DNA of 64,000 bases from Leucobacter viscericola (GCF_011299575.1 NZ_CP049863.1:992001-1056000), one strand, 5' to 3'. Positions 18,825-28,192 are shown, counted from the stretch's first letter. Numbers and translations: made by a program. The notes: generated by a model not told the origin, from the sequence alone.

Positions 18825-19562
18825 GTGACCACACCCCGCACCATTCTCATCACCGGCGGCGCAGGCGGAATCGGCCAGGGCATCGCCCAGGCCTTTCTCG
18901 AAACCGGAAACCGCGTTGTTCTCGCCGACTCGAACGCGGAAGCGGTGCACAGCGCCGCCGCCGCACTCGGAGCCACCGCGCTCCCCCTCAACATCACTGA
19001 CGAGCGAGCCGCTGCCGCGGCGTTCAAGACATTCGAGGCCTCGGGTGGCATCGACGTGCTCGTCAATAACGCGGGCATCCTGTCAGTGCACGGCGCCGTA
19101 ACTGACCTCGAGGCCAGCGCCTTCCGCGCAATTCTCGATGTCAACATCGTCGGCACGTTTGCCATGACGCAGGCGTTTGCCAGGCACCGCATCGCCGCGG
19201 GAGGCGGCGGCGCCATCGTCAACATCTCCTCGATCGGCGGCCGCCAACCAACTCCCGGCATGGGCGCCTACGAGTCAAGCAAGGCTGCGGTCGACTCAAT
19301 CACCCGCTGGGCCGCAATAGAGCTTGCCACCCACGGCATTCGGGTGAACGCGGTCGCCCCTGGTCCCGTGCTCACCCCAATGCTGCAGCAGGGCATGCCC
19401 GAGGGATCCGCCGAGCGCGCGGCGTGGGCAAACAGGATCCCGCTCGGCAGCCTCGCCGAGGTGGGCGACATCGCCCCCGCGGTCGTTTTCCTGGCCAGCC
19501 AAGGAGCCAAACACATCACAGGGATCAGCCTGCCGGTCGACGGCGGGCAGCTGCTCACGTAA
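18825..19562 (+). CDS. SDR family oxidoreductase (FabG-like)
   Basis: Classical SDR of 245 residues. The cofactor motif TGGAGGIG is at 9-16, NNAG near 84, the catalytic Ser in NISSIGG, and YESSK (Tyr/Lys) around 150. It ends with VDGGQLLT. I chose the GTG at 18825: GGAG lies 6 nt upstream, and the protein then begins right at the beta1 strand, while the open frame further upstream is not SDR-like. It is likely NAD(P)-dependent oxidation of a secondary alcohol and is under the operator-bearing promoter at 18736. Confidence 0.85.
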   Translation: MTTPRTILITGGAGGIGQGIAQAFLETGNRVVLADSNAEAVHSAAAALGATALPLNITDERAAAAAFKTFEASGGIDVLVNNAGILSVHGAVTDLEASAFRAILDVNIVGTFAMTQAFARHRIAAGGGGAIVNISSIGGRQPTPGMGAYESSKAAVDSITRWAAIELATHGIRVNAVAPGPVLTPMLQQGMPEGSAERAAWANRIPLGSLAEVGDIAPAVVFLASQGAKHITGISLPVDGGQLLT

Positions 19563-19579
19563 ACCCACCCCGCGGCGCG

Positions 19580-21025
19580 CTAACCCCGCTCGAACACCAC
19601 CCTCCCGTCGAGCACCGTCAGGTCAACTGCAACCTCCGGCAGCCCGGCAGCGCCCGCGGCAAAGGGATCCTCCGCGAGCACCACCAGGTCAGCCACCTTG
19701 CCAACCTCCACGGTCCCCTTCCAACCGGCCGCGCGATCCTGCTGGGCGGGGATCGCGGTGTAGGCGCGCAGCAGTTGATGCAGGCGCGCTCGCCTGGAGT
19801 CGGCATCACACAGAGCACCCGAGGCCTCAATCCTCGCCTCAGCATCGGCGATTCCCCGCCGCCAATCGAAACCCAGCACGGGGGCGTCTGATGACAACAC
19901 GAGCACACCGGCCGCGAGCGCATCGGCGTACCGCCACGCCTCGGCGGCAACGTCATCGCCCAGGGCAGCCGCGAGCCAGCCCACGGTTTGGGCCGCAACC
20001 CCCGACTGGGCGTTGAGCCAGATGCCAAGCTCGGCCATGCGCTCGATCTGTTGCGAAGTGGCGAGGTCGCCATGAATGACCGTGTGCGCGAGCTCGGCCG
20101 AACTCAACGCACCCGGTTCGGCGGCGGCCTCCGCAATCGTGTCGATCACCAGTTGGATCGTGCGATCCCCCGTGGCGTGCACCCCGAGCTGCAGCCCGGC
20201 CAGGTGCGCCGCCCGAACCATCGCCTTCAGGCCCGCGGCCTTTTGCTCGATCGTGTCCGCCGAGATGAGCAGATCACCGTGTGTGCCGTCATCGTAGGGG
20301 TGATCGGTCCAGGCCTGGCGCATGGGCGGAATAAGGTCTCCGAATATTTTGACCCCCGAGATGTTCAGCCACCTGGGGTCAGACTCCGCTCGACGCCGCA
20401 CTTCCTCTCGAATCCCCGCCAACACCACATCCAGGTCACTTGGACCATCAAGAATTCCGTACAGCGTGAGCAGGGTCACCCTCTGCAGCAGCGCCCCCTC
20501 GGCGGCGAGTTCGCGATACACGTCGATCACTTCACTGTGAAAGCACCCCGTCTCACCGTGGTTCTCCCCCGGACCAATACCGGGCTCGGTGTAACTCGTA
20601 ATTCCGAGTTCGGTGAGTAGCCGCGAAGCCCTGAGGATCGCGGCGCGGCGCCCGGCCCGGTCGCTGACGAGCGGCCCCGAGACCTGGGCGGCTGCCTCGG
20701 GGTCAGGCGCGCCAAAAAAGGTGTGCGGCCAGCGCGCGCCGAGCCAGCTGCCGTGCAGGTGCGAGTCGTTAATTCCGGGCATCAGCGTTCGCCCGCCAAG
20801 CTCAATGACCCGCGTCGAAGCCCCAATCCAAACCTCAACATCTTGCGAGCTTCCAACCGCAACGATGCGCCCATCGCACACAGCAACTGCCTCCGCGCGG
20901 CTATCAGCCGCGTCGAGCACAAGCACCGATCCTCCGCGCAGCACAAGGTCTGCGCTCCCCGTCGTTTCCGCCGAATTGCTGGGTTCTACCTGGTCAACCA
21001 GTGCGTGTTCTGCGCGCCGCGTCAT
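19580..21025 (-). CDS. Amidohydrolase, YtcJ-like (amidohydrolase 3)
   Basis: Metal-dependent hydrolase of 481 residues. The N-terminal beta domain holds LVLRGGSVLVLDAADS, the metal site is H89-L-H91 (NDSHLHG), further ligands lie in GVHATGDRTIQ, and an acidic residue in SSDAPVLGFDW. The ATG at 21025 has AAAGGAG; the open frame upstream of it belongs to no recognisable domain and lies over the opposite gene's promoter. It is the second member of this family in the window (the other is at 4728), though clearly divergent in sequence. It is divergent from the zinc alcohol dehydrogenase. Confidence 0.85.
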   Translation of the reverse strand: MTRRAEHALVDQVEPSNSAETTGSADLVLRGGSVLVLDAADSRAEAVAVCDGRIVAVGSSQDVEVWIGASTRVIELGGRTLMPGINDSHLHGSWLGARWPHTFFGAPDPEAAAQVSGPLVSDRAGRRAAILRASRLLTELGITSYTEPGIGPGENHGETGCFHSEVIDVYRELAAEGALLQRVTLLTLYGILDGPSDLDVVLAGIREEVRRRAESDPRWLNISGVKIFGDLIPPMRQAWTDHPYDDGTHGDLLISADTIEQKAAGLKAMVRAAHLAGLQLGVHATGDRTIQLVIDTIAEAAAEPGALSSAELAHTVIHGDLATSQQIERMAELGIWLNAQSGVAAQTVGWLAAALGDDVAAEAWRYADALAAGVLVLSSDAPVLGFDWRRGIADAEARIEASGALCDADSRRARLHQLLRAYTAIPAQQDRAAGWKGTVEVGKVADLVVLAEDPFAAGAAGLPEVAVDLTVLDGRVVFERG

Positions 21026-21075
21026 TGCTACTCCTTTGGGCAGTGCGACCGCAGAAGTGGCACTTCCGTTTTCGG

Positions 21076-21091
21076 TCAACGTATGTAGAAT
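21076..21091. promoter_or_regulatory. TCTAC-type operator and -10 element between amidohydrolase and ADH genes
   Basis: TCAACGTATGTAGA (21076-21089) is, read in reverse, closely similar (12 of 14) to the site at 38365. TAGAAT at 21086-21091 could be the -10 of the rightward operon; the -35 is weak. The AT-rich tail ATAAAA after the site is shared with the copies at 16833 and 38365. Confidence 0.55.
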
Positions 21092-21152
21092 AAAAGCATA
21101 TCCCGGCACCACGCAACGACGCCAAGCCGGATCGACCAGGAACGGAACCTCA

Positions 21153-22271
21153 ATGACGATCCCTACCTCTTCCCTCGCTGCCGTACTCACCGAGCACGGT
21201 GAGGCCCTTGAACTCCAGCAGCTCCCCCTCCCCCAAACAGTCGAGCCGGGAGCCGTGCTCGTGCGCATCACCTGCACCACCCTGTGCGGCACCGACATTG
21301 AGATCTGGGAGGGCAAGATGACCTTCCCCGGCATGCTGCCGATGGTGCTCGGCCACGAGATGGTGGGTGAGGTGATCGCCGTCGGAGACGGTGCCAACGA
21401 TGCACTCGGCGATCCAATTCGATTGGGCGATCGCATCGGCTGGTCTGAGTCGGTGTGCGGCGAGTGCTTCGGCTGCACGGTGCTGCGCCAACCCGTCGCG
21501 TGCACCAAGCGCGGCTACGGCTTTCTGCAGCGCTCTGATCGCGCTCCGTTCGCCACCGCGGGCCTCTCGGAGTACGCGTACGTGACCCCGGGCGCCCAGA
21601 AACTGCGTCTCCCCGACGAGGTGAAAGACACCTGGGCCTCGGCCGCCGGGTGCGCGGCAAAAACCGTGCTGCGCGCCTTCGACCGCGCAGGCGGGGTTCG
21701 CGCCGGATCCACCGTTGTGGTGCAGGGTTCCGGGGCCCTCGGGCTGTTCGCCACGGCAGTCGCCAGCATTTCGGGCGCGGGCAACGTGATTACCGTCGGC
21801 GCACCCCCCTCACGCCTCGCGCTCGCGGAACAGTTTGGGGCGACCCACACGGTTGATATCGCGGACGGCTCCGAGGCGACCATCGCCCGAGTTGCCCAGA
21901 TCACCGACAACCGCGGTGCCGATCTCGTGCTCGACTTCGCGGGCGCGCCCAGCGTCGGACCCGAGGCAGTCGCGATGGCTGCCCAGCGCGGAACCATCAC
22001 GATCGTCGGCTCGACGGGGCCAACGGGTGAGCCGATCCCCCTGTCTGCGATCATGGGCAAGGAACTCACGGTCGTCGGATCTCTCAACGGTGACGTTTCC
22101 GACTACTACCGCTCAATCGAGTTCTTTCGAGTCTTCGCGGAGCGCTTTCCCTGGGACGAGCTGTTCTCGGAGCCCTGCGGCATTGAGCAGGCGAGCGATC
22201 GCATCGCGAACATGCACCGGCTCGGTGAGGTGAAGGCCGTCATTGATCCGCGGCTCACTTCGCGCCTCTAA
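21153..22271 (+). CDS. Zinc-dependent alcohol dehydrogenase (MDR family)
   Basis: Medium-chain dehydrogenase of 372 residues. The catalytic zinc site is in TTLCGTDIEIWEG and GHEMVGEV. The Cys-rich lobe CGECFGC plus a later Cys binds the structural zinc. The Rossmann segment VVVQGSGALGLFA binds NAD(P). The start at 21153 is set by AGGAAC and the family N-terminus; the longer open frame upstream overlaps the divergent promoter. It heads a five-gene unit ADH, AKR, esterase, esterase, MFS with 4- to 50-bp gaps or overlaps, under the operator at 21076. The likely role is oxidation of an alcohol released or needed by the neighbouring esterases (inference). Confidence 0.87.
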   Translation: MTIPTSSLAAVLTEHGEALELQQLPLPQTVEPGAVLVRITCTTLCGTDIEIWEGKMTFPGMLPMVLGHEMVGEVIAVGDGANDALGDPIRLGDRIGWSESVCGECFGCTVLRQPVACTKRGYGFLQRSDRAPFATAGLSEYAYVTPGAQKLRLPDEVKDTWASAAGCAAKTVLRAFDRAGGVRAGSTVVVQGSGALGLFATAVASISGAGNVITVGAPPSRLALAEQFGATHTVDIADGSEATIARVAQITDNRGADLVLDFAGAPSVGPEAVAMAAQRGTITIVGSTGPTGEPIPLSAIMGKELTVVGSLNGDVSDYYRSIEFFRVFAERFPWDELFSEPCGIEQASDRIANMHRLGEVKAVIDPRLTSRL

Positions 22272-22314
22272 CCCGTCGAGACCGTCATCCAACCCCATCA
22301 TCGGAAGGACAACC

Positions 22315-23280
22315 ATGCACACCGCCACCGTTCCCCGCCGCCGCATTGGCCAGAGCGCGCTCGAAGCCTCGGTCTTCGCACTCGGATCCTGGCACGTTTA
22401 CGATCGCATGCACTTTGAAGACGCCGTCGCTCTCGTGCGCACCGCCGTCGAGCGCGGCATCAATCTCTTCGACGTAGGCGTTTACGGGGTACCCGAGGGG
22501 CCGCCCGCATTCACCGACGTGTTGTTCTCCGCCATTGTGCGGGCCGCGGGCATACGGCGAAGCGACTACCTGCTGTCGGAAAAGCTGTGGTTGGAGGGGT
22601 GGGATCACGACGCGGGGTTCAGGCCGCAGCTTGAACGGGCACTGTTTCGGATTGGCTGTGCACACGCGGATCTCGTGATTCTCGGTGATCTCCGCCGGGA
22701 TGACGTCGCCCTACGCGACATTGTGTTGAATCTCGCTGAGCTGCGGAGTGCCGGTCTCATTCGCGCCTGGGGCGTCAACAACTGGTCGGCCTCGAACATC
22801 GCGGCCTTGCTCGACATCGCCGCTGCCGAGGGGGTCGCGGCGCCCGAGATCGCGCAGCTGAAGTACAGCGTGTCGCGGCGCTCGATTCCCGACGGTGAAC
22901 CGTTTGCGGCGCTGTGGCAGCGGGGGCTTTCAATGCAGGCCTCGGACGTGCTTGAGGGTGGGTATCTCGCGGGTAAGGTCAGCACAGGGCGTGAGGTGGG
23001 GCGAGACCCGGGCGGGATCCGGCAGCGCATCATCGACGACGTGCCCGGTTTTGTGGCGCTGGCAGAGCAACTGGGCGGCACACCGGCGCAGCTGGCGATC
23101 GCGTTCACGCTCACCCATCCAGCCACGGCCAACACCCTCTTTGGCGCGTCGAGCGTTGCGCAGCTGGAGTCGAATCTCGCGAGCCTGGAGCTGCTCGATC
23201 GGATCGGAGCCGACACCATCAGGGCCCGCGTCGAGCCGTTCTGGGCCGATCGCGACCTCGTCAACCCGGAAGGACCATGA
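22315..23280 (+). CDS. Aldo/keto reductase homologue lacking the usual catalytic His
   Basis: AKR-fold protein of 321 residues, a TIM barrel with a glycine-rich start (RRRIGQSALEAS), FDVGVYG with Asp and Tyr, SEKLW with Lys, WGVNNWS, and LFGASSVAQLESN near the end, which is the usual NADP-binding loop. Where AKRs carry the fourth tetrad residue in a segment like LxxHxPD, this protein reads LVILGDLRRDD, so the His is absent; Asp and Tyr are also spaced one residue closer than usual. The frameshifted copy at 17697 shares these changes. AAGGAC precedes the ATG. Activity may differ from that of classical AKRs. Confidence 0.82.
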   Translation: MHTATVPRRRIGQSALEASVFALGSWHVYDRMHFEDAVALVRTAVERGINLFDVGVYGVPEGPPAFTDVLFSAIVRAAGIRRSDYLLSEKLWLEGWDHDAGFRPQLERALFRIGCAHADLVILGDLRRDDVALRDIVLNLAELRSAGLIRAWGVNNWSASNIAALLDIAAAEGVAAPEIAQLKYSVSRRSIPDGEPFAALWQRGLSMQASDVLEGGYLAGKVSTGREVGRDPGGIRQRIIDDVPGFVALAEQLGGTPAQLAIAFTLTHPATANTLFGASSVAQLESNLASLELLDRIGADTIRARVEPFWADRDLVNPEGP

Positions 23281-24260
23281 ACATGAGCATCACACCAGTC
23301 CCGTTCGACCCCGAAGTAACCGTTGCGCTCGGCCTCGTGCCTGTTTCGCCGCCACTGACCATTGAATCACTGCAGTTGGCGCGCAGCGGTGGCCCGGGTT
23401 TTCCCGACAGCGCAGCGGCAACCGCTGGCACCTCCGTCGTCGCCGAGGAGCGGATCATTCCCGGCCCGGCCGGGGCTCCCGACCTCGAAATCACCGTGTT
23501 TCGTCCGCGGGATCCGAACCCGGGTCCACTACCGCTCCTCGTGAACTTTCACGGCGGCGGCATGATCGTTGGCCACAGAAGCTGGGAGCACAGTCGCGTC
23601 ATCGATCTAGTCGCCAGGCACGGCGTCATCGGCGTGAACGTTGAGTATCGCCTTGCGCCAGAGCATCCGTTTCCGGCGGGAGTCGAAGACAACTACGCCG
23701 CGACGAGCTGGGTTGCTGCCCACGCAACGGAGCTGGGCGGCGATCCCGACCGACTCGTGGTGATGGGCGGGAGCGCGGGCGGTGGTTTCGCGGCGGCCGT
23801 TTCGTTGATGGCGCGCGACCTCGGTGGCCCGGCGATTGCAGGGCAGCTGCTGCTCTGCCCGATGCTCGACAACACCAACACAACCGTGGCGTCGCAGCAG
23901 TACGACGGCATCGGCACCTGGCAGCGCGACGCGAACCTGCTCGCCTGGCAGTGTGTGCTCGGAGAGCGGCTGGCTTATTCGAGCGACGCCCCCGCCTACG
24001 CGGCGCCGTCACGGGCCGCTGACCTCGCAGGTCTGCCACCCGCGTTTATCGAGGTGGGAGCCGCCGAGATGTTCCGCGATGAAGACATCGACTACGCGAA
24101 CCGTCTCTGGGCAACGGGCGGCGAGGCCGAACTGCACGTGTGGTCGGGCGGCTGCCACGGCTTCGACATCTACGCCCCCGAGAGCGAGATTGCCCGCGCG
24201 GCGCTGGCCTCGCGTGATTCATGGCTTCGCCGGATCCTGTTGGGAGTCGGCGATGCATGA
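23277..24260 (+). CDS. Alpha/beta hydrolase fold-3 esterase (HSL family)
   Basis: Carboxylesterase of 327 residues of the hormone-sensitive-lipase group: oxyanion motif HGGG (FHGGGMIVG), GGSAGGG nucleophile elbow (Ser), EVGAAEMFRDED with the Asp region and CHGFD with His. It is cytoplasmic, with no signal peptide. The ATG overlaps the AKR stop codon as ATGA, with GGAAGGACC serving as ribosome site. The next gene encodes a homologous esterase, so the pair arose by tandem duplication and diverged. Confidence 0.87.
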   Translation: MNMSITPVPFDPEVTVALGLVPVSPPLTIESLQLARSGGPGFPDSAAATAGTSVVAEERIIPGPAGAPDLEITVFRPRDPNPGPLPLLVNFHGGGMIVGHRSWEHSRVIDLVARHGVIGVNVEYRLAPEHPFPAGVEDNYAATSWVAAHATELGGDPDRLVVMGGSAGGGFAAAVSLMARDLGGPAIAGQLLLCPMLDNTNTTVASQQYDGIGTWQRDANLLAWQCVLGERLAYSSDAPAYAAPSRAADLAGLPPAFIEVGAAEMFRDEDIDYANRLWATGGEAELHVWSGGCHGFDIYAPESEIARAALASRDSWLRRILLGVGDA

Positions 24261-25287
24261 GGATCCCTCGTCGCGGACCCGCTATCGCGCGGCTAAACCC
24301 GCCACCAGCCCGGCTCCGGTCCCGTACGATCCCGAACTCGTTGCGGGTTTGGAGGCCTTCATTGGCCTCGTGGAGCAGATCCCGCTGCGCGCCCACACCA
24401 TCCTCAAAAACCGCGCCCACTTTGAGACGATCATTCCCTCGATCGAAGCACAGACCGAGGGGCGCGCGGTGAGCTGGTCAGACCGCGTGATCCCCGGGCC
24501 TGAGGGTGCACCCGATGTCGCCGTGACCATCATTACGCCCTCGTCTTCGCGCACCCCCGCTACGTCGCCGAAGCCCGCCGTACTCGGGATTCACGGTGGT
24601 GGTTACGTGCTCGGCACGCGCTTCTTTGCGACGTCGGAACTGATCGATCTCGCCGAGCGCTACGGCGTCATCGGCGTTGCGGTCGAGTATCGACTGGCCC
24701 CCGAGCACCCGGCTCCCGCGGCGGCAGAGGACTGCTACGCGGCACTGAGCTGGATGGCAGAGCACGCCGCAGAGCTGGGCATCGATCCGGCACGGCTAGT
24801 GGTCTCGGGGGCATCAGCCGGGGGTGGGCTCGCGGCCGCGGTCTCGCTGATGTCGCGGGATCGGGGCGGGCCGCACCTTGCCGGTCAGCTCTTGAATGCC
24901 CCGATGATCGATGATCGAAACTCATCGGTATCGAGCTGGCAATACGACGGCCTGGGCGCGTGGGACCGGAACAACAACGACACCGGGTGGAATGCAGCGC
25001 TGGGTTCAATCCGCGGCACTGACCGTGTGCACCCGCACCAGGCTCCCTCCCGGGCCTCGAATCTCTCCGGGCTACCAGCCGCTTTTCTGGAGGTCGGCGC
25101 CGCCGAGGTGTTTCGCGAGGAGACCATTGTCTACGCCAGCCGCATCTGGGCCGCGGGAGGCGAGGCAGAATTGCACGTCTGGTCCGGGGGCTATCACGGC
25201 TTCAGCGGTTTCTCCCCCGACGCGGTCGTTTCTCGGGCAGCGCTAGAGGCGCGCGACAGCTGGTGGCGACGGATCCTCACCCCATGA
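24253..25287 (+). CDS. Alpha/beta hydrolase fold-3 esterase (HSL family), second copy
   Basis: Esterase of 344 residues, homologous along its length to the preceding one: IHGGGYVLG, GASAGGG with Ser, EVGAAEVFREET and YHGFS with the His. The ATG at 24253 overlaps the previous stop by 8 bases (ATGCATGA) and follows GGAGTCGGCG. The N-terminal 50 residues differ from those of the first copy (RYRAAKPATSPAPVPYDP). Substrate preference has probably diverged, perhaps towards different acyl or alcohol moieties of the same class of compounds. Confidence 0.87.
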   Translation: MHEDPSSRTRYRAAKPATSPAPVPYDPELVAGLEAFIGLVEQIPLRAHTILKNRAHFETIIPSIEAQTEGRAVSWSDRVIPGPEGAPDVAVTIITPSSSRTPATSPKPAVLGIHGGGYVLGTRFFATSELIDLAERYGVIGVAVEYRLAPEHPAPAAAEDCYAALSWMAEHAAELGIDPARLVVSGASAGGGLAAAVSLMSRDRGGPHLAGQLLNAPMIDDRNSSVSSWQYDGLGAWDRNNNDTGWNAALGSIRGTDRVHPHQAPSRASNLSGLPAAFLEVGAAEVFREETIVYASRIWAAGGEAELHVWSGGYHGFSGFSPDAVVSRAALEARDSWWRRILTP

Positions 25288-25337
25288 GGCGCGGTGGATC
25301 CGGGCCAGCCAGCCGCCCGCCCTCCGGAGGCAGGCCG

Positions 25338-26522
25338 ATGGGTCTACTCCGCATCACCCTCGTGCTCGGCGCACTGGAGGCATTTGGCCCGCTCTCGATG
25401 GACCTCTACATGCCACAGCTACCGCAGCTCGCGCGCACCCTCGACACCTCGGACGCGCTGGCCCAGGCAACGATGTCGGTGTGCATGATCGGGCTCGGGA
25501 TCGGGCAGCTCATTGCCGGGCCGCTCTCCGATCGATTCGGGCGCAAGCCCCCACTCGTGACCGGTGTGGTGCTGTTTGCGGTGCTCTCGGCAGTGTGCGC
25601 CTTTGCCCCGACGATTGAGGTGCTGCTGATCGCGCGTCTGCTGCAGGGGCTCGCCGGGTCCGCGGGTGTTGTTATCAGCATGGCCGTGGCGCGGGATCTG
25701 TTCCACGGAATCGAACTGTCGCGGATGCTGTCGCTCCTCGCGCTCGTCACGTCACTCACGCCCATCATCGCGCCGGTGATAGGCGGGCAGTTGGCGCGAG
25801 TGATGGACTGGCGCGGTATCTTTCTTGTGCTCGCGGGTGTGGGTGTGGTGCTGGTGTTGGTTGCGCAATTCGGGCTCCGGGAGACCCTCGTTGAGGGGCG
25901 GCACTCGGGCGGGGTGCTTCGCACAACGGGCGGTCAGATTGCCGTCGTGATGCGGGATCCCCTGTTCGTAGCACTCATGATCGCGGCCTGCCTCAGCGGC
26001 GTCGCCTTCTTCTCGTACCTGTCGATGTCGAGTTTTGTGCTGCAGGGAGAATTTGGGCTCACACCCCAGCTCTTCAGCCTGGTCTTCGCGTTTAACGCGC
26101 TGGCGCAACTCGGGGGTGCGCAGGTGAGTCGACTCTGGGTTGCCCGCCTCGGCACACTGCGCATGTACTTGACCGGGCAGGTCGCGGGAGCCGTGACCGC
26201 GGTTGGTCTGCTCGGAGCGACCCTGCTCGGAGCGCCCGGTCTCGTGGTGATCGTGTTGCTGGCCCTGTATCTCGGGGCCGCAGGCCTCGGAGGCCCCAAC
26301 GGCACGACCCTCGCGCTGGGTAGTCACGGAGCGCGGGCTGGGACCGCGTCGGCGCTGTTGGGCATGGCAATGTTCACCGCGGGAGCCGTGGCGGCGCCGG
26401 TGGTATCCGCTCTTGCGGGCACCTCTGCACTCACAATGGCGGCCAGCATCACGGCGGGTGCGATACTCGCCGCGGCGCTGGGACTTGTGGTCGTGCGGCG
26501 CCGCGCACGCGACGAATCGTGA
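25338..26522 (+). CDS. MFS drug-resistance transporter, Bcr/CflA type
   Basis: Membrane exporter of 394 residues with 12 predicted membrane segments. The Bcr/CflA group signature FGPLSMDLYMPQLP is close to the N-terminus, and GPLSDRFGRKPPL is the MFS loop 2-3 motif. An ATG at 25284 overlapping the esterase stop is possible, but the ATG at 25338 has GGAGG 7 nt upstream and places the start right before the first membrane helix, so I prefer it. It is the last gene of the ADH operon and may expel a substrate or toxic intermediate. Confidence 0.85.
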   Translation: MGLLRITLVLGALEAFGPLSMDLYMPQLPQLARTLDTSDALAQATMSVCMIGLGIGQLIAGPLSDRFGRKPPLVTGVVLFAVLSAVCAFAPTIEVLLIARLLQGLAGSAGVVISMAVARDLFHGIELSRMLSLLALVTSLTPIIAPVIGGQLARVMDWRGIFLVLAGVGVVLVLVAQFGLRETLVEGRHSGGVLRTTGGQIAVVMRDPLFVALMIAACLSGVAFFSYLSMSSFVLQGEFGLTPQLFSLVFAFNALAQLGGAQVSRLWVARLGTLRMYLTGQVAGAVTAVGLLGATLLGAPGLVVIVLLALYLGAAGLGGPNGTTLALGSHGARAGTASALLGMAMFTAGAVAAPVVSALAGTSALTMAASITAGAILAAALGLVVVRRRARDES

Positions 26523-26615
26523 GTGTGCTCGAATCGTCAATCGAGCTTCCGCACGAGTCAAGCCATTGTTATGGGCGCGGCATAGGGTGGATCTATAACT
26601 CGAAGTGGAGGACCT

Positions 26616-28028
26616 ATGAATACCTACGAAAGCCTGCTCGCAGCAATTACGCCAACCAGTGGCGAAACCCGCGAGGTGTTTGATCCCGCAACCGGTGAAC
26701 TCATTGGCACCGCGCCCGTTCAAGATGTCGCCGCTCTCGAAGCGACCATCGACAAGGCCGTCGCGGCGCAGGTGTCTTGGGCCGCGCTCAGCGATGACGA
26801 GCGACGCGGGTACCTACACAAGGCCGCCGACGCGATCGAGGCTTCTGCCGAGGCGCTCGCTGAACTGCTCTCGCGCGAGCAGGGCAAGCCCCTGAACGGG
26901 CCGAACGCTCGCTTCGAGGTTGGCGGTTGTGTTGTGTGGACACGCACCCCCGCCGACACTCCCCTGCCCGTCGAGGTGCTCGTTGACGACGACTCCGGCT
27001 ACGCGGAGATGCACTACCGTCCGCTGGGTGTCGTCGGGGCGATCTCGCCCTGGAACTGGCCGATGATGATCTCCATCTGGCAGATCGCCCCCGCGCTTCG
27101 CATGGGCAACACCGTCGTCATGAAGCCGGCCGAGACGACCACTCTTTCCGTCGTGGCGCTCATCGCCGTCATGAACCAGGTACTGCCCGAGGGCGTCTTG
27201 AACGTCGTGCCGGGCCCCGGCAGCACGGTCGGCGACGCGCTGACCCGCAGTCCGAAGATCAACAAGATCATGTTCACCGGCTCGACCCCGGTCGGCAAGC
27301 GCATTATCGAGGCATCCGCGAACAACGTCACGCGCCTCACGCTTGAGCTCGGCGGCAACGACGCCGGGATCGTGCTGCCCGATGTGGATCCGAAGGCCAT
27401 TGCAGAAGACCTGTTCTGGGGCGCGTTCATCAATACCGGCCAGACCTGTGCCGCGCTCAAGCGCCTCTACGTGCACGATTCCGTCTACGACGAGGTCGTT
27501 GCCGCACTCGCCGACGTCGCCGCGAAGGTTCCCATGGGTGTTGGGCTCGAGGAGCAGAACGTGCTCGGGCCGCTGCAGAACCGCGCCCAGTTCGACGTGG
27601 TCGATCGACTCGTTGAGGCCGCGAAGGCATCGGGAGCGCGCGTTGTGCTCGGCGGCGATCCTGACCGCACTGCCGTCGGCAACTTCTACCCGACGACCCT
27701 GATCGCAGATATCGACCCGCAGAACGAGCTCGTGCTTGAGGAACAGTTTGGACCCGCACTGCCGATTATCCGTTACACCGACATCGACGAGGCGGTGCGC
27801 CAGGCGAACGCGCTTGAGGTCGGCCTTGGCTCGTCGGTGTGGTCGTCGGATCGCGCGAAGGCTCTTGAGGTGGCAGCTCGCCTGCAGGCCGGGACCACCT
27901 GGATCAACTCACACGGTGGCCTGCACCCGATGATCCCGTTCGGCGGGGCGAAGCAGTCGGGCTACGGTCGGGAGTTTGGCGTCGAGGGCCTGAAGGCCGT
28001 GGCCGAGCCCCACGTCATTAGCGGGTAG
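26616..28028 (+). CDS. NAD(P)-dependent aldehyde dehydrogenase
   Basis: Aldehyde dehydrogenase of 470 residues. Catalytic and cofactor residues are visible: PWNW (Asn147), KPAE (Lys170), LELGG (Glu244), GQTC (Cys278) and the C-terminal PFGGAKQSGYGREFG. It is strongly similar over its full length to the ALDH at 52060, next to the amine oxidase. TGGAGGACCT precedes the ATG. It stands alone after the MFS gene. Candidates are an arylacetaldehyde or the succinate semialdehyde made by HpaI (inference). Confidence 0.88.
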   Translation: MNTYESLLAAITPTSGETREVFDPATGELIGTAPVQDVAALEATIDKAVAAQVSWAALSDDERRGYLHKAADAIEASAEALAELLSREQGKPLNGPNARFEVGGCVVWTRTPADTPLPVEVLVDDDSGYAEMHYRPLGVVGAISPWNWPMMISIWQIAPALRMGNTVVMKPAETTTLSVVALIAVMNQVLPEGVLNVVPGPGSTVGDALTRSPKINKIMFTGSTPVGKRIIEASANNVTRLTLELGGNDAGIVLPDVDPKAIAEDLFWGAFINTGQTCAALKRLYVHDSVYDEVVAALADVAAKVPMGVGLEEQNVLGPLQNRAQFDVVDRLVEAAKASGARVVLGGDPDRTAVGNFYPTTLIADIDPQNELVLEEQFGPALPIIRYTDIDEAVRQANALEVGLGSSVWSSDRAKALEVAARLQAGTTWINSHGGLHPMIPFGGAKQSGYGREFGVEGLKAVAEPHVISG

Positions 28029-28112
28029 TCGCGCTCGGCTCCGGGCTGGGGTGGCCCTGCCCGATCCCGCCTGATCCCGCCCGGTCTCGGCCGGCCCCGA
28101 CCCCGGCTCCGT

Positions 28113-28192
28113 CGAGCGCCCAGGTAACCGACGAGCGGCCCCTTTTCCGACGCGTTGGCAAGGGGGCCGCTCGTCGGTTACCTGGGCGCTCG
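28113..28192. repeat. 80-bp palindromic element, copy 1
   Basis: Centred exactly on ACGCGT (28150-28155), with outer arms of about 30 bases (CGAGCGCCCAGG ... CCTGGGCGCTCG) and a weaker inner part. Each arm contains two related half-units beginning CGAGCG. Copies of the same length and centre occur at 29434-29513 and 63531-63610. It lies 85 bp after the aldehyde dehydrogenase stop and may serve as a bidirectional terminator. Confidence 0.85.

Noticed and set aside
20613..21150. Extended open frame upstream of the zinc alcohol dehydrogenase
   Set aside because: It overlaps the divergent amidohydrolase and the shared promoter; the ADH domain and ribosome site begin at 21153.
26616..28028. Second hpaE
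   Set aside because: It is much closer to the ALDH at 52060 than to the HpaE at 42559, so it is an arylacetaldehyde- or semialdehyde-type paralogue.
28113..28192. Insertion sequence end or transposon terminus
   Set aside because: No transposase gene, target duplication or matching second end is present; the symmetric element is complete in itself.
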